Source: Lachnospiraceae bacterium
GTDB taxonomy: Bacteria > Bacillota > Clostridia > Lachnospirales > Lachnospiraceae
Assembly (NCBI GenBank): GCA_017434885.1
Contig: JAFSGE010000025.1
Location: 62,001 to 126,000, forward strand
Direction: 5' to 3'
Length of the DNA stretch: 64,000 bases
Shown: positions 9,147 through 17,608 of the stretch, in pieces
Position numbering within the stretch: position 1 is the stretch's first letter
Layout: every line of letters starts with the position of its first letter
The notes under the pieces: model-generated
The model's input: only the letters and a program-made list of their open reading frames with translations
Databases searched by the model: none
What the model was told of the DNA's origin: nothing
Program-made: the position numbers and the translations under genes

Positions 9147-10277
9147 ATGCTACGGAAAAATATCATTCATTATGTGTATTTTGGTGTTATTATTGTGATA
9201 ACGGTATTGCCGATACTCTTTATGGATTTGGAATCAAATAAACAGTCATTGCTCGATAATTCCTACTTACCGGAATTCCCGCAGATTATAGGGAATGTAA
9301 ACGCGCAGAGTGAGTTGGAAAATTACTTGAACAAGCGTGTTGGATTCAGGGAAGAAGCGATTTATGCTTATGAGCTGGCACTGGATAAAATGTTTCATAA
9401 ATTGGAACACAGTCTGTATGCGTATGGGGAAGACGGATACATCATGGGAAATATGGGGACATATATTCAGGATTATCAGCATTTAAACCTACAGACGGAT
9501 GCGGAATTTGTGGACAGCTTTACAGGATGGCTTGCAAAAGTAAATGATTATCTTGCGGGACAGGACATTGGCTTTCTGTACTTTTTGGCGCCGGACAAGA
9601 AAACGGTTTATTATGATTATATGTCTGACGATATCAATGTTTACGGAGATGTGTCGCGGACAGACATGGTTTTAGAGCGGGTAGAGAGCATGGAAATTCC
9701 TTATGTGTATCCTGAGAAGGAGTTTTTAGAGGCCAAGGAAACACAGCAGATTTACAATGTGAAATACGATGCACTTCACTGGAATGATTTGGGTAATTTT
9801 CTTGGAAATAAGCTGATTGATAATGAACTGCAGAAGCTAAACAGTCATATCGTACCGTTAAACGAGGAGCAATTTGAACTTTATCAGGTGTGTATGGACA
9901 GACTGGTGGCCTCATTCTTTTATGTGAATGAGACAGTTCCCAATTATCAGTTAAAAGACAGTGCCGGTATACGGGATATCACAGCAGAAGACGGATATAA
10001 GGATATTGTGGCAGACAGCTTTGCCCACTATGTAAATGATAACCTGACGCAGGCACCTGTCATACTGGTATTTCACGACAGTTACTTTGCGGATTCGGCG
10101 AAATTTTATAAAGGACGTTACAAAGAAGTAATTTTTGTTCATAACAGTAATTACCTGATGATGCAGGAACTGGTGGAACATTACCGACCGGATATTGTGT
10201 TGTTTGAAAATGTGGAAAGAGTATTTGCAAGCGATTCCTTTTCCGTAGAGACATTGCGGGAGTGGGAAGTGAAATAA
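9147..10277 (+). CDS. AlgX/AlgJ/DltD-like SGNH-type O-acetyltransferase partner
   Basis: A membrane-anchored extracytoplasmic protein of 376 residues: one N-terminal membrane helix (about 7-25), then an SGNH-like domain. Candidate catalytic residues are Ser in VFHDSYF (about 312) and the Asp-His pair in YDALHWND (about 210), the arrangement used by AlgJ/AlgX. It is expected to move acetyl groups delivered by the MBOAT partner onto a surface glycan. It starts 9 bp after the MBOAT gene, with GAGG upstream. The glycan is unknown. Confidence 0.88.
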   Translation: MLRKNIIHYVYFGVIIVITVLPILFMDLESNKQSLLDNSYLPEFPQIIGNVNAQSELENYLNKRVGFREEAIYAYELALDKMFHKLEHSLYAYGEDGYIMGNMGTYIQDYQHLNLQTDAEFVDSFTGWLAKVNDYLAGQDIGFLYFLAPDKKTVYYDYMSDDINVYGDVSRTDMVLERVESMEIPYVYPEKEFLEAKETQQIYNVKYDALHWNDLGNFLGNKLIDNELQKLNSHIVPLNEEQFELYQVCMDRLVASFFYVNETVPNYQLKDSAGIRDITAEDGYKDIVADSFAHYVNDNLTQAPVILVFHDSYFADSAKFYKGRYKEVIFVHNSNYLMMQELVEHYRPDIVLFENVERVFASDSFSVETLREWEVK

Positions 10278-10296
10278 AAGGGAAGGAGATAAAAAG

Positions 10297-11286
10297 ATGA
10301 AATGGGTAAAATTCAGAATAAAAACACTTACAGAGGCTGAGGATATTATTATCAGCACATTATATGACATCGGACTGGAAGGAGCGCAGATAGAGGACAA
10401 GATTCCTTTGACTGCCGCAGAAAAGGAGCAGATGTTTGTGGACATTCTTCCCGACGGACCGGAAGATGACGGTATTGCATACCTTAGCTTTTTTGTGGAA
10501 GAAAAAGAAGACGGAAGTCTTGAGGTGAACGGAGAGGCTACTACCAGAGAAGAAATTTTAGAGAACGTGAAAGCTGAGCTTGATGACCTTCGTATGTTTA
10601 TGGATATCGGAGAAGGCAGTGTTACTATAGATGAAACTGAAGATATTGACTGGATTAACAATTGGAAGCAGTATTTCCACCAGTTTACCATTGATGATGT
10701 ACTGGTAATCCCTTCATGGGAAGAGGTCGCACCGGAGGATGAGGACAAGATGATTCTTCATATTGATCCCGGAACTGCATTCGGAACCGGTATGCATGAT
10801 ACGACCCAGCTTTGCATCAGACAGCTTCGCAAGTTTATTACCCCGGAAACAGTGCTTTTAGACGTGGGAACGGGAAGCGGCATTTTGGCGATTCTCTCTT
10901 TAATGTTCGGAGCAAAGAAGGCAATCGGAACAGACCTTGACCCTTGTGCCATTGAAGCGGTAGCGGACAATTGTAAGAATAACGGAATTTCGCCGGAGCA
11001 GTTTGAATTGTTAATCGGTAACATTATTACCGAAAAGGAAGTGCAGGACAAGGTAGGATATGAGTGCTACGATATCGTTGTGGCAAATATTTTGGCAGAC
11101 GTACTTGTTCCTTTGACACCCGTAATTGTAAATCAGATGAAAAAGGGCGGAATTTATATCACCTCCGGTATTATTGATGATAAAGAACAGACTGTGGTAG
11201 ATGCAGTAAAAGCAGCCGGTCTTGAAGTGCTTGAGGTAACTTATCAGGGTGAGTGGGTGTCTGTTACAGCAAAGAAACCGGAATAA
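10297..11286 (+). CDS. prmA: ribosomal protein L11 methyltransferase
   Basis: An S-adenosylmethionine-dependent methyltransferase that methylates lysines and the N-terminus of ribosomal protein L11. The N-terminal substrate-recognition domain (about 1-120) ends in the motif INNWKQYF. The class I MTase core has LLDVGTGSGIL (about 190) and VANILADVL (about 265), and HIDPGTAFGTGMHDTT is the PrmA-specific loop. The length is 329, slightly longer than E. coli PrmA. GGAAGGAG lies upstream, and rsmE follows closely. Confidence 0.95.
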   Translation: MKWVKFRIKTLTEAEDIIISTLYDIGLEGAQIEDKIPLTAAEKEQMFVDILPDGPEDDGIAYLSFFVEEKEDGSLEVNGEATTREEILENVKAELDDLRMFMDIGEGSVTIDETEDIDWINNWKQYFHQFTIDDVLVIPSWEEVAPEDEDKMILHIDPGTAFGTGMHDTTQLCIRQLRKFITPETVLLDVGTGSGILAILSLMFGAKKAIGTDLDPCAIEAVADNCKNNGISPEQFELLIGNIITEKEVQDKVGYECYDIVVANILADVLVPLTPVIVNQMKKGGIYITSGIIDDKEQTVVDAVKAAGLEVLEVTYQGEWVSVTAKKPE

Positions 11287-11300
11287 GAGAGTGTGAAAGT

Positions 11301-12041
11301 ATGTATCAGTTTTTTGTGGAGCCCTCACAGATACAGGGCAATCGGATTGTCATTACAGGCAAAGATGTGAACCATATCAAAAATGTTTTGCGCATGAAGC
11401 AGGGAGAAGAAATTTCTGTCAGCAACGGAATTGACGGTAAGGATTATCGCTGCGGTATCGAAGAGTTTTTGGAAGACGAAATTATCTGTAGTCTTCGGTT
11501 TATAAAAGAAGACGGTATTGAGCTTCCGTCCAAGGTATATCTTTTTCAGGGGTTACCCAAAGCTGACAAAATGGAGCTGATTATCCAGAAAGCGGTGGAG
11601 CTTGGCGTCTACGCGGTAATTCCGGTATCCTGCAAACGCGCTGTTGTGAAGCTGGATGAGAAAAAGGCGAAAAGCAAAATTGCAAGATGGCAACAGATAG
11701 CGGAAGCAGCCGCAAAGCAGAGCAAGAGAAGTATCATCCCGGAGGTAAAGTCTGTGATGAGTATGAAGGAAGCGGTTGCCTTTGCAGGGCAGTGTCAGGT
11801 GAAACTGATTCCCTATGAACTGGCAGAAGGCATGGAAAAAACAAAAGAAATCATAGATTCCTTAAAACCCGGTGAGGATGTGGCAATCTTTATCGGACCG
11901 GAGGGCGGATTTGAGGAAAGTGAAGTAGGGCTTGCTGTGGAAAACGGAATTGAACCGATTACGCTGGGTAAAAGAATTTTGCGCACGGAAACAGCAGGCA
12001 TGACAGTGCTTTCATGGGTGATGTACCAATTGGAAAGCTAA
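11301..12041 (+). CDS. rsmE: 16S rRNA (uracil1498-N3)-methyltransferase
   Basis: A SPOUT-family methyltransferase that modifies U1498 of 16S rRNA in the decoding centre. The ATG at 11301 gives the family start MYQFFVEP. An N-terminal PUA-like domain (about 1-75, with DVNHIKNVLRMKQG) precedes the trefoil-knot domain with KADKMELIIQKAVELGV, IFIGPEGGF and the C-terminal LGKRILRTETA. The length is 246. It lies 14 bp after prmA, an order common in Firmicutes. Confidence 0.95.
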   Translation: MYQFFVEPSQIQGNRIVITGKDVNHIKNVLRMKQGEEISVSNGIDGKDYRCGIEEFLEDEIICSLRFIKEDGIELPSKVYLFQGLPKADKMELIIQKAVELGVYAVIPVSCKRAVVKLDEKKAKSKIARWQQIAEAAAKQSKRSIIPEVKSVMSMKEAVAFAGQCQVKLIPYELAEGMEKTKEIIDSLKPGEDVAIFIGPEGGFEESEVGLAVENGIEPITLGKRILRTETAGMTVLSWVMYQLES

Positions 12042-12118
12042 TGTGTCGAAATTGGAAGAAAAAGCATATAGTAATAACAGATAACTGTATTTGAAATGCA
12101 GGAAAGACCGGTGATGTT

Positions 12119-13276
12119 ATGGAAATTTATTTGGATAATTCTGCCACTACCAGGTGCTTTGACGAAGTGGCAGCTTTGATGACAAAAATCATGTGCGAGG
12201 ATTACGGAAATCCTTCCAGTATGCATAGAAAAGGTGTGCAGGCGGAAGGTTATCTGCGCTATGCCAAAGAAGTGATTGCAAAGAACTTAAAAGTAAACGA
12301 AAAGGAAATCTTTTTTACGTCAGGCGGAACGGAATCAGATAATCTGGCAATCAGAGGATGTGCTTATGCAAATTGCCGGGCAGGAAGACATCTGATTACC
12401 ACGCAGGTAGAGCATCCTGCAGTGTTGCAGACCATGAAGCATTTGGAGGAAGACGGCTTTCGTGTGACCTATCTTCCGGTAGATGAAAAGGGTTGTATCC
12501 GTTTGGAGGATTTACAGCGCGCCATTACGGGAGAAACGATTCTGGTTTCCATCATGCATACCAATAATGAAATCGGTTCCCTACAGCCGGTTGCCGAGGC
12601 AGGTGCCATGATTAAGAAAATGAATCCGCGCATTCTGTTTCACGTAGATGCGGTACAGGGCTACGGAAAATTCCGAATTTATCCAAAGAGGATGAATATT
12701 GACCTGTTATCCGTCAGCGGTCACAAGATTCACGGACCGAAAGGTATAGGATTTTTGTATGTGGATGAAAAGGTAAAGATAAAACCGATTATCTTTGGTG
12801 GCGGACAGCAAAACGGACTTCGTTCCGGTACCGATAATGTACCCGGAATTGCCGGTATGGCAAAAGCCATTGAAATGATATATGCTGATTTGGACGGGGA
12901 AGTGGAACGTCTTTATCAGATAAAGCAAGCGTTTGTGGACGGCGTGCGAAAACTGGAAGGTGTTACCGTAAACGGGCACTGTGGCAGAGACGGAGCCCCC
13001 CACATTGTCAGCGTTTCCGTGGAAGGCGTCAGAAGTGAAGTGCTGCTTCATGCACTGGAGGACAAAGAGATTTATGTGTCAGCCGGAAGTGCCTGCTCTG
13101 CCCATAAACCGCAGCCTTCAGCAACGTTGCAGGCAATCGGACTTGGCAAGGAGCTGCTTGGTTCTACCATACGATTCAGTTTTTCGGTATTTACTACCAT
13201 GGAAGAAGTAGACTATACTTTGCAGGCAATGTATGATATAATTCCCATGCTTAGAAAGTATACAAGAAAGAGATAG
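12119..13276 (+). CDS. cysteine desulfurase (NifS/IscS-like), thiI-associated
   Basis: A pyridoxal-phosphate enzyme that removes sulfur from cysteine and passes it as persulfide to an acceptor. The PLP lysine is in SVSGHKIHGPKG (about residue 203) and the catalytic cysteine loop is SAGSACSAHKP (about 322-332), a short-loop class I type. The length is 385. The next gene is thiI, so this is most likely the dedicated sulfur donor for 4-thiouridine in tRNA, as with Bacillus NifZ. No iscU is adjacent, which argues against a general Fe-S role here. Confidence 0.93.
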   Translation: MEIYLDNSATTRCFDEVAALMTKIMCEDYGNPSSMHRKGVQAEGYLRYAKEVIAKNLKVNEKEIFFTSGGTESDNLAIRGCAYANCRAGRHLITTQVEHPAVLQTMKHLEEDGFRVTYLPVDEKGCIRLEDLQRAITGETILVSIMHTNNEIGSLQPVAEAGAMIKKMNPRILFHVDAVQGYGKFRIYPKRMNIDLLSVSGHKIHGPKGIGFLYVDEKVKIKPIIFGGGQQNGLRSGTDNVPGIAGMAKAIEMIYADLDGEVERLYQIKQAFVDGVRKLEGVTVNGHCGRDGAPHIVSVSVEGVRSEVLLHALEDKEIYVSAGSACSAHKPQPSATLQAIGLGKELLGSTIRFSFSVFTTMEEVDYTLQAMYDIIPMLRKYTRKR

Positions 13277-13304
13277 ATTTTGGAAATAAACGATAAAAGG
13301 TATG

Positions 13305-13336
13305 GCGGCAGGACTTCAAAAGGGAAAACCTGCCGC
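13305..13336 (+). other. GC-rich hairpin between desulfurase gene and thiI
   Basis: An 8-bp perfect stem (GCGGCAGG with CCTGCCGC) and a 16-base loop, with no T-run after it. It lies in the 156-bp gap before thiI and could be a transcript-processing or regulatory structure. Function unknown. Confidence 0.4.
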
Positions 13337-13432
13337 AAGTACCGGTTAAAGGGACTGCTTCCGAGTGTGTATAAATAAAATGTGCAGAATTACATGCCCG
13401 GAGAAGTTTTGCCAGACGAAAGGAGCAGACGG

Positions 13433-14620
13433 ATGTTTACAGCATTTTTGATTAAGTACGCGGAAATCGGTATCAAGGGAAAAAACAGACATTTATTTGA
13501 GGAAGCTCTTGCACAGCAGATTAAATATGCGCTGAAACGTTGTGACGGGGAGTTTAAAGTAACCCGTACCCAGGGAAGAATCTATGTAGATGCACTTTCC
13601 GAATTTGATTATGAGGAAACAGTAGAAGAGTTAAAGACTGTGTTTGGTGTATCCGGTATCTGCCCCGTGGTTTACGCTGAGGATGAAGGATTTGAAAAGC
13701 TTGCCGAGCGTGTTGTGAAATATATGGACGAGGTATACCCTGATAAAAATATTACATTTAAGGTGCAGGCGAGAAGAGCGCGCAAAAATTATCCCATGGA
13801 TTCCATGGAGATTAACAGGGAGCTTGGCGGCGTTATTTTGGATGCTTTTCCCGAAATTAAGGTGGATGTGCATAAACCTGACGTGCTTCTTAACGTAGAA
13901 ATCCGTGAAAAGATTTATATTTACTCCATTGAGATTCCCGGACCCGGTGGTATGCCGGTAGGAAGTAACGGTAAGGCGATGTTACTGTTATCCGGCGGTA
14001 TTGATTCTCCGGTTGCAGGATATATGGTATCGAAACGTGGTGTAAAGATTGACGCTGTATATTTTCATGCACCTCCGTACACCAGTGACCGTGCAAAGCA
14101 GAAGGTAATTGACCTTGCAAAGCAGGTTTCCCGTTATACAGGACCGATTTACCTTCATATTATTAACTTTACGGATATTCAGCTTTATATTTATGAAAAG
14201 TGTCCTCACGACGAGCTGACAATCATCATGCGCCGTTATATGATGAAGATTGCAGAGAAAATTGCAAAGGACACAGAATGTCTCGGGCTGATTACAGGAG
14301 AAAGTATCGGACAGGTTGCATCCCAGACAATCCAGTCGCTTGCAGTGACAAATGAAGTGTGTACCCTTCCGGTGTTCCGTCCGTTAATCGGTTTTGATAA
14401 GATGGAAATTGTGGATATCTCCGAAAAAATCGGAACTTATGAAACTTCTATTCTGCCCTATGAGGATTGCTGTACCATTTTCGTGGCAAAGCATCCTGTG
14501 ACGAAGCCGAACTTAAATGTGATTAAGCGTCATGAACAGAATTTAGAAGAAAAGATAGACGAGCTTGTGCAGACAGCTTTGGATACCGATGAAATGATAG
14601 TGGTAAACTGGGAGAAATAA
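13433..14620 (+). CDS. thiI: tRNA 4-thiouridine sulfurtransferase
   Basis: Adenylates U8 of tRNA and replaces its oxygen with sulfur. The ATG at 13433, with AAAGGAG upstream, gives the family start MFTAFLIKYAEIGIKGKNR; the longer frame from 13382 is not supported. In order: a ferredoxin-like domain and THUMP domain (about 1-165), then the PP-loop ATPase with LLSGGIDSPVAGYM (about 183). The length is 395 with no C-terminal rhodanese domain, as in the Bacillus-type short ThiI. The preceding desulfurase gene supports the assignment. Confidence 0.95.
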   Translation: MFTAFLIKYAEIGIKGKNRHLFEEALAQQIKYALKRCDGEFKVTRTQGRIYVDALSEFDYEETVEELKTVFGVSGICPVVYAEDEGFEKLAERVVKYMDEVYPDKNITFKVQARRARKNYPMDSMEINRELGGVILDAFPEIKVDVHKPDVLLNVEIREKIYIYSIEIPGPGGMPVGSNGKAMLLLSGGIDSPVAGYMVSKRGVKIDAVYFHAPPYTSDRAKQKVIDLAKQVSRYTGPIYLHIINFTDIQLYIYEKCPHDELTIIMRRYMMKIAEKIAKDTECLGLITGESIGQVASQTIQSLAVTNEVCTLPVFRPLIGFDKMEIVDISEKIGTYETSILPYEDCCTIFVAKHPVTKPNLNVIKRHEQNLEEKIDELVQTALDTDEMIVVNWEK

Positions 14621-14621
14621 C

Positions 14622-14652
14622 AAAAACGGCACATAGACCTATGTGCCGTTTG
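14622..14652 (+). terminator. terminator-like hairpin after thiI
   Basis: A 12-bp stem (AAACGGCACATA with its complement) and a short loop, followed by a weak T-run. It lies two bases after the thiI stop codon. Confidence 0.7.
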
Positions 14653-14736
14653 ATATTCTGTAAGTAAAGGAAGCAAAGCTTCCATTTGGGTCGGTTGTGT
14701 GCTGCCGGATAAAATCCGGTCAGCGTTTCACAAATC

Positions 14737-14967
14737 CTAGATCATGTAAGGCTTAAGAGTTTCTAAAACTTCTTCAGCGCTGTCTTCTGCATGGATATTT
14801 AAGTCGATAGGCTTGGATAAGTCTAAGGAAAAGATACCCATAATAGACTTAGCGTCGATTACGTATCTTCCGGAAACTAAATCGAAGTCATAATCAAACT
14901 TAGTAATATCATTTACAAAAGATTTTACCTTGTCGATAGAATTTAATGAAATCTGTACTGTTTTCAT
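14737..14967 (-). CDS. HPr-like protein lacking the catalytic histidine (Crh-like)
   Basis: A 76-residue protein with the HPr fold pattern. The Ser46 region is conserved (AKSIMGIFSLDL), the site where HPr and Crh are phosphorylated by HPr kinase. The active-site region that in HPr reads GIHARPAT is here SIDKVKSF, so His15 is absent. It therefore cannot pass phosphate along the PTS. By analogy with Bacillus Crh it may act only as a regulatory partner, for example of a CcpA-type regulator; that is inference. AGGAGGTAACT precedes the start. It is a monocistronic gene, divergent from mtaB. Confidence 0.8.
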   Translation of the reverse strand: MKTVQISLNSIDKVKSFVNDITKFDYDFDLVSGRYVIDAKSIMGIFSLDLSKPIDLNIHAEDSAEEVLETLKPYMI

Positions 14968-15069
14968 TTGAGTTACCTCCTTAATTTTTTCATACCTTCA
15001 TGCTACTATAGTAAATGTTAAGGAAAAAAAAGTCAATGATAAAACAACACAAAAATAATGGAGAAAATC

Positions 15070-16449
15070 ATGAAAAAAGTGGCATTACACAACCTTGGAT
15101 GCAAAGTAAACGGCTATGAAATGGACGTTATGCAACAAAGATTGGAAGAAAACGGCTATAAAATTGTACCATTTGATAAAAAAGCCGATATTTATATCAT
15201 AAATACATGTACCGTAACAAATATTGCAGACAGAAAAAGTCGTCAGATGTTACACCGCGCCAAAAAGTTAAATCCGGGTGCGGTGGTTGTTGCGGTGGGC
15301 TGTTATGTGCAGACGGGAAAGGAAGAGGCTCTTAAGGATATGAGCATTGACCTTGCCATCGGCAATAATAAAAAGAAAGATTTGATTCCGCTGTTGGAGG
15401 AATATTTGTCGCAGAAAGAGACGGGTTTATCTGAGGGCAAAACTTTACACGGCAAATCTGTTATCGATATTAATCAGACTGATGAGTATGAGGATATGCA
15501 GCTTGCTCATACGGCTGAGCATACCAGGGCATTCCTCAAGATTCAGGATGGATGTAACCAGTTTTGTTCTTATTGTATTATTCCTTATGCCAGAGGCCGG
15601 GTAAGAAGCCGGAGTGAGGAAGAGATTTTAAAAGAAGTAAAAACGCTTGCAGGTAACGGTTATAAGGAAGTAGTACTTACAGGGATTCATTTAAGCTCCT
15701 ATGGGCTTGATTTTGACGGAATTAAAAACGTGGGAGAAGGGGAAGCCTTTCCTCATGAGAGGCTACTGTCTTTAATAGAAAAAATTCATGAAACAGAAGG
15801 AATTGAAAGAATCCGTCTCGGCTCTTTAGAACCGCGTATTGTTACGGAAGGATTTGTAAAGGGAATCAGTGCATTGCCGAAGTTCTGCCCTCATTTTCAT
15901 TTGTCCTTACAGAGCGGGTGTGACAGTGTGTTGAAGCGGATGAATAGAAAATACACTACAGAGGAATACTATAAAGGGGTATGTCTGCTTCGGGAGTATT
16001 TTGATAATCCGGCAATTACCACGGATGTCATCGTGGGATTTCCGGGAGAAACGGAGGAAGAATTTGAGCAGACAGTCCGTTTCCTTGAAAAGGTCGGATT
16101 CTATGAAATGCACATTTTCAAATATTCCAGACGCAAGGGAACTGTTGCGGATGCCATGAAAGAACAGATTGTAGAGCCGGTAAAAACCGACCGCAGTAAT
16201 GTGTTACTTGAATTGGAAAAGAAAATGTCGGAAGATTATCGCAGGGCGCATATACATAAGCCGACTTCTATTTTATTTGAGGAAGAAAAAGAGATAAACG
16301 GCAAGGTATATCAGATTGGTCACAGCATGGAGTATATAAAGGTTGCAGCGCAAAGTGCCGATAATCTATCGGGAGAAATTTTAAGCGGCAGTTACGGAGA
16401 TGTGTTACAAAGCGACCTGTTATCTTTTGTAATTTGCAATAAGGAGTGA
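15070..16449 (+). CDS. mtaB: tRNA (N6-threonylcarbamoyl-A37)-C2 methylthiotransferase
   Basis: A radical-SAM methylthiotransferase that turns t6A37 into ms2t6A37 in ANN-decoding tRNAs. The ATG at 15070 is chosen because GGAG lies six bases upstream. In order: an N-terminal UPF0004 domain with cluster cysteines in LGCKVNGYE, NTCTVTN and VGCYVQT; the radical-SAM motif CNQFCSYCIIPYARG (about 160); and a C-terminal TRAM-like region. The motif order and length (459) fit MtaB rather than MiaB or RimO. Confidence 0.93.
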   Translation: MKKVALHNLGCKVNGYEMDVMQQRLEENGYKIVPFDKKADIYIINTCTVTNIADRKSRQMLHRAKKLNPGAVVVAVGCYVQTGKEEALKDMSIDLAIGNNKKKDLIPLLEEYLSQKETGLSEGKTLHGKSVIDINQTDEYEDMQLAHTAEHTRAFLKIQDGCNQFCSYCIIPYARGRVRSRSEEEILKEVKTLAGNGYKEVVLTGIHLSSYGLDFDGIKNVGEGEAFPHERLLSLIEKIHETEGIERIRLGSLEPRIVTEGFVKGISALPKFCPHFHLSLQSGCDSVLKRMNRKYTTEEYYKGVCLLREYFDNPAITTDVIVGFPGETEEEFEQTVRFLEKVGFYEMHIFKYSRRKGTVADAMKEQIVEPVKTDRSNVLLELEKKMSEDYRRAHIHKPTSILFEEEKEINGKVYQIGHSMEYIKVAAQSADNLSGEILSGSYGDVLQSDLLSFVICNKE

Positions 16450-16554
16450 AGTGTTGCAAATTGCAAGGCGGTAATGCTTGTTAAGAGTTGAATTTTCACA
16501 CAAAATAGAGTAATATAAGAAAAGATGGGTAAGAAGAACATAAGGGGTGCGAAT

Positions 16555-16815
16555 ATGCAGGATTTGGGAAATACACAATACTTTAAAGTAGAGACAGATA
16601 ATAATAGTGTAAAGAAAATACTTGCCGAGGTTTATGCGGCGCTGACAGAGAAGGGATATAATCCCGTCAATCAGATTGTGGGATATATTATGTCAGGTGA
16701 CCCGACTTACATTACCAGCTACAAAAATGCCAGAAGCCTGATTATGAAGGTAGAGAGAGACGAGCTGGTAGAAGAAATGCTTACAGAGTATATTAAAAAC
16801 AATCATTGGAATTAA
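16555..16815 (+). CDS. ireB: IreB family regulatory phosphoprotein (UPF0297)
   Basis: A small protein (86 residues) of the IreB/YrzL family, a substrate of the IreK/PrkC-type Ser/Thr kinase that affects cephalosporin tolerance in Enterococcus. The family signature [17 protein letters not shown] and SGDPTYITS are present, as is the conserved region around the phosphorylated threonines near the N-terminus (TQYFKVE). The ATG at 16555 has AAGGGG upstream. It is the first gene of the conserved ireB-ruvX-DUF1292 order. Confidence 0.93.
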   Translation: MQDLGNTQYFKVETDNNSVKKILAEVYAALTEKGYNPVNQIVGYIMSGDPTYITSYKNARSLIMKVERDELVEEMLTEYIKNNHWN

Positions 16816-16819
16816 CAAT

Positions 16820-17257
16820 ATGAGAATTATGGGTTTGGATTTCGGAGCCAAGACAGTGGGGGTGGCAATTAGCGACCCTCTGCTTATTACGGCTCAGGGA
16901 ATAGAAATTATCAGAAGAAAAGAAGAAAATAAGCTGCGCAAGACATTGGCGAGGATTGAAGAGCTGATTGTGGAATACGAAGTGGAAGAAATCGTGCTGG
17001 GTCTGCCCAAGAACATGAATGATACACTGGGAGTAAGAGTAGAGCTGTCTTATGAATTTAAAGAGAAGCTTGAAAGACGTACCGGTTTGCCTGTGCACAT
17101 GTGGGATGAACGTCTGACCACAGTTGCCGCAGACAAGGCGATGATAGAGGCGGGTCTTCGCAGGGAAGAACGCAAGGAACATGTGGATAAAGTAGCAGCC
17201 GTTTTTATTTTGCAGGGGTATCTTGACCTTAGAGCAAATAAAGAAAAGGAAACGTAA
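16820..17257 (+). CDS. ruvX: putative Holliday junction resolvase / pre-16S rRNA nuclease (YqgF family)
   Basis: A protein of 145 residues with an RNase H-like fold. [19 protein letters not shown] carries the first catalytic Asp, [12 protein letters not shown] is the family motif and [10 protein letters not shown] carries further acidic residues. The final conserved Asp is in [16 protein letters not shown]. YqgF homologues act in 16S rRNA 5'-end processing and possibly on branched DNA. It starts 4 bp after ireB, so the two are co-translated. Confidence 0.94.
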   Translation: MRIMGLDFGAKTVGVAISDPLLITAQGIEIIRRKEENKLRKTLARIEELIVEYEVEEIVLGLPKNMNDTLGVRVELSYEFKEKLERRTGLPVHMWDERLTTVAADKAMIEAGLRREERKEHVDKVAAVFILQGYLDLRANKEKET

Positions 17258-17280
17258 AACAAGGAAGGATTGTCAATAAA

Positions 17281-17535
17281 TTGGAAAAGATTGCATTTAC
17301 ACTGGAAGGTGGAGAGAGCGCATGGTTTTATGTGCTGGAACAGACAAAATTAGGAGGAGTCCGCTATATTCTTGTGACGGAAGAGGAAGAAGGGGACTGT
17401 GATGCACTTATTTTAAAAGAACTTTCTGACGCAAAGGATGCAGAAAGTGTTTTTGAAATAGTGGAAGATGATACAGAACTGTCGGCAGTGGCAGCAGTGT
17501 TTGAAAATTTATTGGATGATGTACAGCTTACGTAA
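17281..17535 (+). CDS. DUF1292 domain protein
   Basis: A small acidic protein of 84 residues with a TTG start; AAGGAAGGA lies upstream. It has the DUF1292 pattern: a beta-rich core with a YILVTEEEEGDCDALILKE stretch. The biochemical function is unknown. Its place between ruvX and RNase J is conserved in Clostridia (with or without a Fur gene), and it probably belongs to the same transcript. Confidence 0.82.
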   Translation: MEKIAFTLEGGESAWFYVLEQTKLGGVRYILVTEEEEGDCDALILKELSDAKDAESVFEIVEDDTELSAVAAVFENLLDDVQLT

Positions 17536-17608
17536 AGAATGAATTGCCGGGGCGGATTGGCAACTTCTACGAATATGCTATATTTCAAAAATGTGGAGGT
17601 AAAACTGA

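Noticed and set aside
9951-10748. 265-residue minus-strand open frame
   Set aside because: It is antisense to the AlgX-like gene and prmA, is Ser/Ile-rich low complexity, and lacks a sensible start site; it is a shadow frame.
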